From assembly GCA_910588595.1 (NCBI GenBank), contig CAJUQU010000004.1, forward strand, positions 11,039 to 37,548: a stretch of 26,510 bases of DNA, read 5' to 3'. The position numbers and the translations under genes were made by a program. Below the pieces are notes generated by a model. The model searched no databases and was not told where the DNA came from. It saw only the letters and a list, made by a program, of their open reading frames with translations. This DNA is from an uncultured Lachnospiraceae bacterium. Lineage in GTDB: Bacteria > Bacillota_A > Clostridia > Lachnospirales > Lachnospiraceae. Positions 1 to 8,283 of this stretch are shown piece after piece. Position 1 is the stretch's first letter, and the number at the start of each line of letters is the position of its first letter.

Positions 1-1
1 G

Positions 2-751
2 GTCTATCTCATCAATAATGTGCTCTATCCGTCGCTTGGCGTAGTGAGCATTGAGGTGAAAGAGGATGTGTACTGCATACTCTTTCAGCAGACGGCAAAA
101 TACGGTCAGGATTACCCGGAGGATGTGACAGAGGAGGAACGCGCTTTTTTGGATACGATGTTTGACTATGATGAGCTTGTAAAAGTCTACAACCCACAGC
201 TTGCGGACTGGGTGAAGAACTGCCTAAAGATCTGTGAGGCAACGTCGGCGGATGGAACAAATGCCGAGTTTGCACAGATCAAAAATGAGTATCTTAAAGT
301 GTGGTATGCACAGCTCAAACGCCACCCGCTCTCCTATATCAATACGTTTCTCGAATGCTCTTATGGCTACTATTATCCGGAAGTCAAACCGTATAAGGAG
401 GGAAATGGATTCTACGAGATGGATCGGAACATGTTTACCAACGGAATGCATCCGGCACGTCAGAAAGAGGCGCTCGCACCGTTTCGGTTTCTGTTAGAAC
501 AACTTGGCAAGTCCGAGTATCTGCCAGGGATCGGACTGCTGTACTGCTGCGGGTTCTATACATGGTGTGTTGTCTTCGGGCTTGGATATCTGCTGATCAG
601 GAGGAGATATCGCGAGGCAGCGATCGCAGTTCCGGCAGTTGTGAATATTTTGGTCTGCATGATCTCGCCGGTCAACACATGTATCAGGTATGCGATGCCG
701 GTCATGTGTTTCGTGCCTGTACTCTATGCGGTGATATTTAGAAAGGAATAA
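2..751 (+). CDS. DUF6020-like polytopic membrane protein, C-terminal part (5' truncated by window edge)
   Basis: The reading frame is open from the first bases of the window (it reads VYLINNVLYPSLG...), so this is the end of a longer gene; the ATG at 20 is probably internal. The visible part has a soluble stretch of about 170 residues rich in Tyr, Glu and Asp, with the phrase FQQTAKYGQDYPEDVTEEE. Two or three hydrophobic segments follow (GIGLLYCCGFYTWCVVFGLG, then AVVNILVCMISPV and MPVMCFVPVLYAVIF), ending in a short basic tail. This pattern resembles the C-terminal half of DUF6020 proteins, polytopic membrane proteins found in Firmicutes surface-polysaccharide loci. Their function is unproven; a GT-C-like role outside the membrane is an inference. 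A hairpin terminator follows, so it probably ends an upstream transcription unit. Family assignment is from memory of the family's sequence pattern, not from a search. Confidence 0.7.
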   Translation, partial: VYLINNVLYPSLGVVSIEVKEDVYCILFQQTAKYGQDYPEDVTEEERAFLDTMFDYDELVKVYNPQLADWVKNCLKICEATSADGTNAEFAQIKNEYLKVWYAQLKRHPLSYINTFLECSYGYYYPEVKPYKEGNGFYEMDRNMFTNGMHPARQKEALAPFRFLLEQLGKSEYLPGIGLLYCCGFYTWCVVFGLGYLLIRRRYREAAIAVPAVVNILVCMISPVNTCIRYAMPVMCFVPVLYAVIFRKE

Positions 752-761
752 ACAATAAAAT

Positions 762-819
762 TATATAGACCAGTTGCATCGAAGAAGTGTGACTGGTTTA
801 TGTATATTTGTATTATTTT
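762..819 (+). terminator. Probable rho-independent terminator after the DUF6020-like gene
   Basis: The left arm 762-774 pairs with the right arm 792-804. The core is ATAGACCAGT against ACTGGTTTAT with one G-U pair, and the 17-nt loop can pair further at its base. A T-rich stretch follows (TGTATATTTGTATTATTTTG) rather than a pure T-run. The hairpin begins 10 nt after the stop codon, as expected for a terminator. The stem is AT-rich at its base, so termination may be partial. No convincing promoter was found between here and the next gene at 853. Confidence 0.55.
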
Positions 820-852
820 GATTAAGTACTACTGATCTAAAAAGGAGAAAAA

Positions 853-3800
853 ATGATTCGGGGAAGCCAAAGAACATATCTATTTCTGGTTCAGATACTA
901 TTTCTGGTGCTGATCGTTACAGGGTGCAATGACAAAAGTCTGACGGGTGGGCAGCCTGCAGTCCAGGAAAGTACAAACGATATCACCAAACTCACGGTAA
1001 ACTTTGAGAAAAATCCGATTGGAATCGAGTGTAATCCACAGTTTGGATGGTGTTCGGAATCTGACGTGCAGGGGTATATGCAGACAGCGTACAGAATAGT
1101 GGTGGCAGCGTCCGCAGAACAGCTGGACGAGCAGGAGTATGTGTGGGACAGCGGCAGGGTCGAATCCGGTATATCTGTCGCGGTGCCATATGGCGGATCT
1201 GCGCTTGAACCAGGAAAAAGCTATGTGTGGAAGGTGTTTGTGTGGGACAGGCAGGGCAGTCTGTCTGAAAGCGGTGAGGAAGCATCGTTTGAGATGGGAC
1301 TGACTGACGGCGATTGGAGCGGTGCCTGCTGGATCGGGATCAGAGAGGGACAGGATGTACAAGGAAGGAATATGGCAGCGGACACAAAGTATCAGATCGA
1401 GTATGATGTGCGGCTTGGAAAAACCAAATCCGGTCTTGTGTGGGGAATGGATACCAACCAGTATGGGGAATACATGAAGTGCAGCGTGGATACGCTGGGG
1501 GAAAATATTGAATTTGCCATTGCAGAGTGTTCCGGCGCGGGTCCTGAGGTGAGTCACAACGTGCTGTTGAATGAACTTTTTCCTGACATCTTTGGCAGTC
1601 AGGATGCGTTTTGTAATACCGATCATCACATAAAACTGGAAATAGAAGGATGCGTGGTAAGAGGCAGCGTGGATGGAATATTGGTTTGGGAAAACGCGTC
1701 CACACAAAAAAGCAGGGAGTTGGAAAATATTGGACTGTGGACGAAAAGAGGAGCACATTATGCGTATTATGACAATATAGCGATCACGGATGATGCCGGA
1801 GAAATCATTTGGCATGAAACATTTGACGATAGCAACAGGAACATATTTTCACCGCATCACATCAAAGTCAGGGACGGCTGGTGTGAGGCTTCGTCGGGTT
1901 TTATCCTCACGCCGGGAGTGCAGGAACCGGCTCCTATGCTGCGCTGCTGTTTTGGGAATGCGAGTGACAGCCGCATCTTGTCGGCAAGGCTTTATGCTGC
2001 ATCATTGGGAGATTACAGGATATACTTAAATGGAAAGGATGTCTGTGGGGAATACCTGACGCCGGGAAGATCCATCTATAACCGGGAGATATATTACAGA
2101 ACGTATGATGTCACAGCGTTTTTGGATGGCGGCAGTTCGGAGAACGTTCTCGGTGTAATGCTTGGACATGGAAGATATGATAAAGCAAACAACAATTGGG
2201 GACATGATATCGCATTTCAGGCAAAGCTGGTGATCGATTATGAAGATGGGCGGTGCCAGACCATTGTCACGGATGAAAGCTGGCAGGTGTATGATGATGG
2301 CCCGATCCGCAATGATGATATGTATCTTGGGGAGTACTATGATGCCGGGAAGGAACAGAATGGGTGGTGCAGGGAAGGATACAGTACAGATGGGTGGCAG
2401 CAGGCAGATCTGTTTTGGGAGTATGATAGACTCCATAAAAAAGCAGCGGAGGCTGCCGCTGTGAAATGTATTGGGACACTGAGTCCGGAAAGGGTGTCAG
2501 AACCAGTTCCTGGTCAATATGTGTATGATTTCGGGCAGAATTTTAATGGTAACTGCCAGTTCACATTGAGAGATACAGAGGATAGGAGGGGACAGGTCGT
2601 AACCATCCGATATGCGGAGGCACTGAACAGCGAAACGCTTTCAGGATGTGATGATGAGATTGGTACGATCTTTACGGAAAATCTCTATATGGCTGACAAC
2701 ACAGACTATTATGTCATAGGAGGAACCGGCGAGGAGACCTACACACCGAGTTTTGTATGCCGCGGGTTCCGGTATGTGCAGATCTCGGGAGTAGACGAAC
2801 CGATTCCGGCGAAGGATATCAGCGGGCTTGTGATCAGCACAGACAACAGGCGCACGGGGGAGTTCGTATGTTCGGATGAGAGCGTGAACAGACTGTATGA
2901 GAGCATCTATTGGACACAGCTGAGCAATTATCTGGATGTTCCGGTCGACTGTCCGCAGCGGGACGAGCGTTTTGGATGGGCAGGCGACGTACAGATCTTT
3001 GCCAATACGGCGGCATATAATGCGGATGTCCACAATTATCTGAAAAAGTATGTGCAAATGCTGATCGACTGCCAGGGTGAGGACGGCGCGTTTCCAGAGA
3101 TCGCTCCAAGTGTCAGCGCGGACAGCAGCGCAAACGGATGGAGCGATGCGGGGATCATACTGGTCTGGGAGCTTTATCAACAGTATGGAGACAGGGAGAT
3201 CATCCGGGATAATCTGAGCGCGATGTGCAGGTATATGGATTATCTGGTTGATACAAGCGATGATTTCATACGCACACACCCTGGTTATAGCGATCACAAT
3301 GCCATCTCGACGCTCGATGATGATATCATAAATACCGCGCAGTGTGCATATGTGGCAAAGCTTTTGTCAAAAATGAGTGCAGATATTGGAGAAAATGACA
3401 TTGCCAAGAAATATGATATGGTTTACAATCAATATAAAAAGGCGTGGCAGGAACGTTACATCAATGAGGACGGTTCGATCGACTGCTGGCTCCAGGCAGC
3501 GTATGCGCTTGGTCTGGCATATGGATTGTATCCCGAAGAACTGGAGGCGCAGGGTGCTGCCTGCCTGAATACTGCAGTGGCGGCAAATGATCATCACTTG
3601 AATACCGGATATATCGGAACACAGTTTTTGCTGCCTGTGCTTTGCAGGTACGGATACGCTGACACTGCATACCGCATTTTACAGCAGGACACATATCCGT
3701 CATGGAACAATATGCTCTCATACGGTCAGACGACGCTCACGGAGTCATGGTTTACCTGTCAGGACCGCGGTGACGGTACGTATGCGATCAATGGTTCCCT

Positions 3801-4134
3801 GAACCATCCCGGACTTGGAACGGTAGGACAATGGTTGTACAGTGATGTGCTGGGGATCAGAAGGGACGAGTCAAGTCCGGGATTCAAACATTTCTATCTG
3901 GAGCCGGTGGTGGGGAGCGGATTGACTTCTGCGTCAGGGAGTTATGAGAGTGTCTATGGGAGGATCGAAAGCAGCTGGAGACTGGAAGGGAATGAAATGG
4001 TATTCTGTTTTACGATTCCGGCAAATACGACAGCAACGGTGTCCCTGCCGGATGAGCAGTACCGAAATATGGAGCTGGGTGCCGGCAGATACGAATATCG
4101 TATAGCAGCGGATCAACAGATATCCGGAATATAA
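853..4134 (+). CDS. GH78 family alpha-L-rhamnosidase, lipoprotein
   Basis: Hydrolyses terminal alpha-L-rhamnose by an inverting mechanism. The N-terminus is a lipoprotein signal peptide: MIRGSQR, a hydrophobic core, then lipobox VTGC with Cys25, so the enzyme should be tethered outside the membrane. Next come an Fn3-like GH78 N-terminal domain (about 45-150; W.S..V.. and PGKSYVWKVFVWD), an extra module of about 165-345 resembling a concanavalin-like beta sandwich and inserted after the WIG motif, a rhamnosidase N-terminal beta domain (about 360-550), an alpha/alpha barrel, and a C-terminal beta domain ending near ATVSLPDE. The family hallmark DCPQRDERFGWAGD lies at 699-712, with acid residues D704, E705 and D712. 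TLTESW carries E964, the likely general base. At 1093 residues it is long for GH78, which the inserted module explains. RBS AAGGAG at 842-847. It sits 14 nt upstream of the sugar-transfer block and in a locus that makes dTDP-rhamnose, so its target may be the cell's own polymer (inference); dietary or host rhamnosides are the alternative. Confidence 0.93.
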   Translation: MIRGSQRTYLFLVQILFLVLIVTGCNDKSLTGGQPAVQESTNDITKLTVNFEKNPIGIECNPQFGWCSESDVQGYMQTAYRIVVAASAEQLDEQEYVWDSGRVESGISVAVPYGGSALEPGKSYVWKVFVWDRQGSLSESGEEASFEMGLTDGDWSGACWIGIREGQDVQGRNMAADTKYQIEYDVRLGKTKSGLVWGMDTNQYGEYMKCSVDTLGENIEFAIAECSGAGPEVSHNVLLNELFPDIFGSQDAFCNTDHHIKLEIEGCVVRGSVDGILVWENASTQKSRELENIGLWTKRGAHYAYYDNIAITDDAGEIIWHETFDDSNRNIFSPHHIKVRDGWCEASSGFILTPGVQEPAPMLRCCFGNASDSRILSARLYAASLGDYRIYLNGKDVCGEYLTPGRSIYNREIYYRTYDVTAFLDGGSSENVLGVMLGHGRYDKANNNWGHDIAFQAKLVIDYEDGRCQTIVTDESWQVYDDGPIRNDDMYLGEYYDAGKEQNGWCREGYSTDGWQQADLFWEYDRLHKKAAEAAAVKCIGTLSPERVSEPVPGQYVYDFGQNFNGNCQFTLRDTEDRRGQVVTIRYAEALNSETLSGCDDEIGTIFTENLYMADNTDYYVIGGTGEETYTPSFVCRGFRYVQISGVDEPIPAKDISGLVISTDNRRTGEFVCSDESVNRLYESIYWTQLSNYLDVPVDCPQRDERFGWAGDVQIFANTAAYNADVHNYLKKYVQMLIDCQGEDGAFPEIAPSVSADSSANGWSDAGIILVWELYQQYGDREIIRDNLSAMCRYMDYLVDTSDDFIRTHPGYSDHNAISTLDDDIINTAQCAYVAKLLSKMSADIGENDIAKKYDMVYNQYKKAWQERYINEDGSIDCWLQAAYALGLAYGLYPEELEAQGAACLNTAVAANDHHLNTGYIGTQFLLPVLCRYGYADTAYRILQQDTYPSWNNMLSYGQTTLTESWFTCQDRGDGTYAINGSLNHPGLGTVGQWLYSDVLGIRRDESSPGFKHFYLEPVVGSGLTSASGSYESVYGRIESSWRLEGNEMVFCFTIPANTTATVSLPDEQYRNMELGAGRYEYRIAADQQISGI

Positions 4135-4148
4135 ATATATGGAAGGAC

Positions 4149-5159
4149 ATGACAAAGGTGGATAACAGTAGACAAAAGGGTATCCTCTACATTGTGGTTC
4201 CCTGCTACAATGAAGAGGAAGCTTTGGAAACATCAGCACGAAGGCTTTTGGACAAACTTCATGAGCTGAAAGAGAGAGCGTTGATATCTGGTGAGAGCAG
4301 GATCGTTTTTGTGGACGATGGTTCAAGGGACACGACGTGGGACCTCATAAAAGGATTGTATGAGGCGCATGAGGAGATCAAAGGTCTTCGGTTTGCGCAC
4401 AACAGGGGGCATCAGAATGCGATCCTTGCGGGGATGATGTACGCAAGAAAATATTGTGACTTTGCGATCACGATCGATGCGGATCTTCAGCAGGACATCA
4501 ATGCCATGGAAAACTTTATCAGCGAGTATGCAGGCGGCAGTGAGATCGTGTACGGTGTGCGCAACTCCAGAAATACAGATGGGTTTTTTAAGAAATCATC
4601 TGCCACGTTATTCTATAAGATAATGACGCTAATGGGATGTAATATCTATGAGAATTCGGCAGATTACAGGCTGATGGGAACGAAAGCCCTAGAGGCACTG
4701 GCAGAGTACGATGAGGTCAATCTGTTTCTGCGCGGGATCATACCGGATATCGGTCTGAGATCTTCTGTCGTACATTTCGAGGTGTTTCCGCGTATGCAGG
4801 GGAAGTCCAAATATCCGCTGTCAAAGATGATCACACTGGCGGCAGATGGGATCACCTCGTTTAGCATCAAGCCGATACGCATGGTCTTTATGATGGGGAT
4901 CATGGCACTTTTGGTCGGTCTTGGCATGATTATACACATTGTATATGAACATTATTTCGGGTATACAGTCAGCGGCTGGTCATCGATATTGATGTCGATC
5001 TGGGTGCTTGGGGGTGCGGTACTGCTGTCCCTTGGCATTATCGGAGAGTATGTAGGCAGAAACTACCTGGAGACGAAGCGCAGACCCCGATATTATTTCT
5101 GGGAGATTCTCTCGAGAGATGAAAGGCAGAATGACCATGAAACAGGGAAAAAAGTATGA
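4149..5159 (+). CDS. GtrB/DPM-like polyprenyl-phosphate glycosyltransferase (GT2)
   Basis: Probably transfers a sugar from a nucleotide donor to undecaprenyl phosphate on the cytoplasmic face, making an Und-P-sugar for use outside. The GT2 fold is shown by IVVPCYNEEE (15-24), VDDGSRD (55-61) and the metal-binding DAD motif D110-A-D112 in IDADLQ. RGIIPDIG and RMQGKSKYPL (215-224) are typical of the GtrB/DPM1 subgroup. Two C-terminal membrane helices (about 243-267 and 278-300) match the GtrB topology, and 336 residues is a usual length. The start is uncertain: GGAAGG at 4141-4146 is only 2 nt from ATG 4149, while an in-frame GTG at 4158 is 11 nt away. It overlaps the next ORF. The sugar cannot be read from sequence; glucose, GlcNAc, mannose or the product of the neighbouring oxidoreductases are possible. 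Confidence is high for family and lower for lipid acceptor. Confidence 0.9.
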   Translation: MTKVDNSRQKGILYIVVPCYNEEEALETSARRLLDKLHELKERALISGESRIVFVDDGSRDTTWDLIKGLYEAHEEIKGLRFAHNRGHQNAILAGMMYARKYCDFAITIDADLQQDINAMENFISEYAGGSEIVYGVRNSRNTDGFFKKSSATLFYKIMTLMGCNIYENSADYRLMGTKALEALAEYDEVNLFLRGIIPDIGLRSSVVHFEVFPRMQGKSKYPLSKMITLAADGITSFSIKPIRMVFMMGIMALLVGLGMIIHIVYEHYFGYTVSGWSSILMSIWVLGGAVLLSLGIIGEYVGRNYLETKRRPRYYFWEILSRDERQNDHETGKKV

Positions 5160-6288
5160 CAAGATCATGATCGGTGCAGGGCTCTATGGCCTTTATGCCG
5201 CGTATTTCTGTGCGAGATGCGGTCAGCATGTGCTGGTGCTGGAGTGCGAGGATGCACCGTTTAAGCGGGCGACGTACATCAACCAGGCGAGGGTGCATCA
5301 GGGGTATCATTATCCGCGCTCACTCTCGACTGCGATGAAGTCAGCAGGGTATTTTGCGCGCTTTAACAAGGACTATGGGTTCTGCATCAACCGAGAGTTC
5401 CAGAAAGTGTATGCCACCTCCAGCGAGTACTCGTGGTCCGATGGGGAGCAGTTTATGAAATTTTGCGAGGCAGCGCAGATTCCGTGCGAGGAACTGAATC
5501 CCGGCAAATTTTTTAAGGAAGGGATGTGCGACGGCGCCTTTCTGACGAGAGAGTACACTTACGATGCCATGATTTTGAGAGACTTTTTCATGGAGAAGCT
5601 CGCAGAGATGGAAAGTCTGGTGGAGATTCATTTCAATGCCGCCATCGAGAGGATCGAAAAGGCGCAGGATGTATATGAACTGTATGTGAGGGAGAAGGAC
5701 GGTGATACGCTGGCAGAATATCGGACAGGATTTGTGCTCAATGCCACATACGCGTCCACAAACCAGATCCTTGATCTGCTCGGATATGACAAGTTCAGCA
5801 TAAAATATGAACTGTGTGAGATCATACTATGCGATGTCGATGACAGATTAAAAGAGTACGGTTTTACAGTGATGGATGGTCCGTTCTTTTCGATCATGCC
5901 GTTTGGAAAGACGGGGCTGCATTCGCTCACATCAGTTACGTTCACGCCCCATGCGACAAGCTATGATGCGGTTCCGCAGTTTTCATGTCAGGCGGACAGC
6001 GGCGGGACCTGCAGCGGGAGCCGCCTTGGAAACTGTAACGACTGTAAGGCTAGACCGGCGACCGCGTTTCCATATATGGCAAACCTTGCGCGCAAGTACC
6101 TGCGGGAGGAATACGGATTTGCGTACAGGGACTCCCTGTTTTCAATGAAACCGATCCTGATGAGTTCCGAGATCGATGATTCGCGGCCGACGGTGGTCCG
6201 CACCTATTCTGCTGATCCGACATTTGTGGGGGTATTGTCAGGAAAGATCAATACTGTGTATGATCTGGATGAGATATTAGCCCTGTGA
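5137..6288 (+). CDS. FAD-dependent oxidoreductase (DAO-like) of a polysaccharide locus
   Basis: The N-terminal dinucleotide-binding motif GAGLYG (residues 13-18 from this start) is followed by an acidic residue ending the second strand (VLVLE), typical of FAD-binding Rossmann folds of the D-amino-acid-oxidase/UDP-galactopyranose-mutase type. The phrase INQARVHQGYHYPRS suits the FAD/substrate region. Near the C-terminus VVRTYSADPTFVGVLSGKI resembles the flavin-closing segment. No signal peptide or membrane helix, so cytoplasmic. An unusual cysteine cluster C284-X7-C292-X7-C300-X2-C303 could bind a metal. Three in-frame ATGs exist (5119, 5131, 5137); 5137 was chosen because AAAGG at 5122-5126 precedes it and the conserved region begins just after. 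It overlaps the preceding GtrB-like gene by 23 nt, indicating coupling. The substrate is unknown; a nucleotide-sugar or lipid-linked sugar is likely from context. Confidence 0.8.
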   Translation: MKQGKKYDKIMIGAGLYGLYAAYFCARCGQHVLVLECEDAPFKRATYINQARVHQGYHYPRSLSTAMKSAGYFARFNKDYGFCINREFQKVYATSSEYSWSDGEQFMKFCEAAQIPCEELNPGKFFKEGMCDGAFLTREYTYDAMILRDFFMEKLAEMESLVEIHFNAAIERIEKAQDVYELYVREKDGDTLAEYRTGFVLNATYASTNQILDLLGYDKFSIKYELCEIILCDVDDRLKEYGFTVMDGPFFSIMPFGKTGLHSLTSVTFTPHATSYDAVPQFSCQADSGGTCSGSRLGNCNDCKARPATAFPYMANLARKYLREEYGFAYRDSLFSMKPILMSSEIDDSRPTVVRTYSADPTFVGVLSGKINTVYDLDEILAL

Positions 6289-6337
6289 ATCTGAGTGGAT
6301 GACAGGTTTGCAAAATGAAGTGAGGAAAAGAGATTAC

Positions 6338-7279
6338 ATGAGTGATAAGGAAAAAAATTTTATGTCTGCGGTGCTCTACGTGCACAATGACGAGGCACGG
6401 ATCGGGGATTTTCTGCATATGGTGGTGGAGGTGCTCGAAGACCATTTTGAACATGCGGAGATCATCTGTGTCAACGATTGTTCCCAGGACAACAGTGTGG
6501 ATATCGTGCGCAAGGTCAGCATGGGGGTGAAGAACACGACGGTGACGGTCCTGAATATGAGCTATTTCCATGGGGTGGAGACAGCTATGAACGCGGGGAT
6601 GGATCTGGCGATCGGGGATTTTGTGCTCGAGTTCGATGCCTGCGTGCAGGATTTCGAACCGGCAAAGATCATGGAGGCATACCATAAGACATTGAAGGGT
6701 TATGATATTGTAAGCGCGTCTCCGGACAAAAAGCAGCGCTTTACCTCCCGATTGTTTTACGGGGTATTTAACAGGTTCACTGATTATTCCTACCAGCTGG
6801 GAACAGAGCGCTTCCGCGTGCTCAGCCGCAGGGTGATCAACCGCGTCAGCAGCATGAACAAGTCCGTGCCGTACCGCAAGGCTGTGTATGCGAACTGCGG
6901 GCTAAAGACTGCAAATATAAGATATCAGACTATTGGCGTGCAGGCGGTCAGGGAGGACAGGGCAGAGCGCAAGTACCGGACAAAGCTTGCGGTCAACAGC
7001 ATGATCCTGTTCACGGAGCTCGGATATCGGTTCTCTGTCACCATGACTGTTCTCATGATGCTGGTCGCGGTCGCGGTGGCAGTCTACTCGGCGGTGGTGT
7101 ATCTGTTCAGCACACCTGTAGCAGGCTGGACGACAACGATCTTTTTCATGGCATTTGCCTTTTTTGGGCTGTTTGGGATACTCACCATTGTGATCAAGTA
7201 TCTTCAGATACTGGTCGACCTGGTGTTCCGGCGCAAGAAGTACAGTTTTGAAAGCATAGAAAAGATGGGAGGAAATTAA
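6338..7279 (+). CDS. Membrane-associated glycosyltransferase family 2
   Basis: The GT2 fold shows as SAVLYVHNDE (10-19), ICVNDCSQDNS (43-53) and the NAG..LA.GDFV stretch before the usual metal site. That site reads FDAC (D100-A-C102), so the second Asp of the classical DXD is a Cys. The C-terminus has two hydrophobic helices (VTMTVLMMLVAVAVAVYSAV and TTIFFMAFAFFGLFGILTIV) followed by FRRKK, a GtrB-like layout suggesting a membrane-bound enzyme that acts on a polyprenyl-linked substrate. An in-frame ATG at 6299 would add 13 residues. I prefer 6338 because the conserved domain starts there and GAGG at 6322-6325 precedes it, though the spacing is long. It follows the FAD oxidoreductase by 49 nt and precedes the epimerase by 1 nt. 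Donor and acceptor are unknown, and the altered DXD may mean altered metal use. Confidence 0.85.
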   Translation: MSDKEKNFMSAVLYVHNDEARIGDFLHMVVEVLEDHFEHAEIICVNDCSQDNSVDIVRKVSMGVKNTTVTVLNMSYFHGVETAMNAGMDLAIGDFVLEFDACVQDFEPAKIMEAYHKTLKGYDIVSASPDKKQRFTSRLFYGVFNRFTDYSYQLGTERFRVLSRRVINRVSSMNKSVPYRKAVYANCGLKTANIRYQTIGVQAVREDRAERKYRTKLAVNSMILFTELGYRFSVTMTVLMMLVAVAVAVYSAVVYLFSTPVAGWTTTIFFMAFAFFGLFGILTIVIKYLQILVDLVFRRKKYSFESIEKMGGN

Positions 7280-7280
7280 T

Positions 7281-8261
7281 ATGGTAGCATTAGTAGGTTA
7301 TTCGGGATTCGTGGGAAGCAATCTCTATGCGAGGGCACGCAACCGCATCAAGGGAGTGTACAATTCACAAAATGTCGAGAAAGCATATGGATTGGAGCCG
7401 GAAGTGCTGATCTACGCGGGGGTGCGGGCGGAGAAATATCTTGCAAACAGTGCGCCGGACCGCGATCTGGAGATGATCCTGGAGGCAGAAAAAAATATCA
7501 AGGCGATCAATCCACAGAAGCTGGTGCTGATATCCACGATCGATGTGTACCAGAATCCTGTGGGGGTGGACGAGACGGATTCCGTGCTGTCAGCCGGTAA
7601 AGGGGGCACAGGAAACGGTGTCCAGCCGTATGGCTTGAACCGGTATTATCTTGAGGCGTGGGCGCGGAAAAATTTTCCCGACTGTCTGATCATCAGGCTT
7701 CCGGGACTGTATGGTTACAATATTAAGAAGAATTTTATCTACGACTATATTAACGTGATACCATATATGCTGAAAAAAGAAAAGTACCAGGAGCTTAAGG
7801 TGCTTGAAAAGGCGGATGATGCCATCACGCTGGATGAGTGCTATGAGGCGGCGGGAAACGGATTCTACAGATGCAGAAAGCTCGACAAGGACAAAAAGGA
7901 GCTGCTACAGAAAAAATTTAAAAAGCTTGGATTTACAGCGCTCAATTTTACGGACAGCCGCAGCACATTTCAGTTCTATTCGCTTGGACGTCTGTGGGAG
8001 GATATACAGATCGCGCTGAATGAGGGGATCCCCCTTCTGAACGTCGCGACGGAACCGGTCACTGCCGCCGAAGTGTATAAGGCGCTGACAGGTGAAGTTT
8101 TCAAAAATGAGCTCAAAGGAACCCCGGCGAAATATGATTTCAGGACTACATATGCGGCACGATTTGGTGGAAAAGGGGGCTATATCTGCAGCAAGGAGGA
8201 GATCCTGGCAGATATCAAAATGTTTGTGAAGCATATGATCACAGAGGGAGAACGCAGTTAA
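7281..8261 (+). CDS. NAD(P)-dependent epimerase/dehydratase-family protein
   Basis: An extended SDR-like enzyme expected to act on a nucleotide-activated or lipid-linked sugar. The cofactor motif GYSGFVGS lies at 6-13, close to the GxxGxxG of extended SDRs. LVLISTIDVY (81-90) provides the active-site Ser/Thr, and PYGLNR places Tyr117 with Arg121 where the canonical motif is YxxxK. RLPGLYG is typical of the region after the active site. The protein is 326 residues, soluble, with no signal peptide. The start is well supported by GGGAGG at 7267-7272, 8 nt upstream of ATG. It begins 1 nt after the preceding GT2 stop and lies 22 nt before the TIM-barrel gene. It is not a recognisable RmlD, GalE or RmlB. 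A reductase or epimerase step in the same pathway as the FAD enzyme is an inference. Confidence 0.8.
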   Translation: MVALVGYSGFVGSNLYARARNRIKGVYNSQNVEKAYGLEPEVLIYAGVRAEKYLANSAPDRDLEMILEAEKNIKAINPQKLVLISTIDVYQNPVGVDETDSVLSAGKGGTGNGVQPYGLNRYYLEAWARKNFPDCLIIRLPGLYGYNIKKNFIYDYINVIPYMLKKEKYQELKVLEKADDAITLDECYEAAGNGFYRCRKLDKDKKELLQKKFKKLGFTALNFTDSRSTFQFYSLGRLWEDIQIALNEGIPLLNVATEPVTAAEVYKALTGEVFKNELKGTPAKYDFRTTYAARFGGKGGYICSKEEILADIKMFVKHMITEGERS

Positions 8262-8283
8262 AACGATCATTTGGAGGTGTGCG

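Noticed and set aside
898..1815. 305-codon open frame on the minus strand within the GH78 gene
   Set aside because: Lies fully inside a well-supported gene, has a Cys/His/Arg-rich composition with no recognisable motif, and is best explained as a shadow frame.
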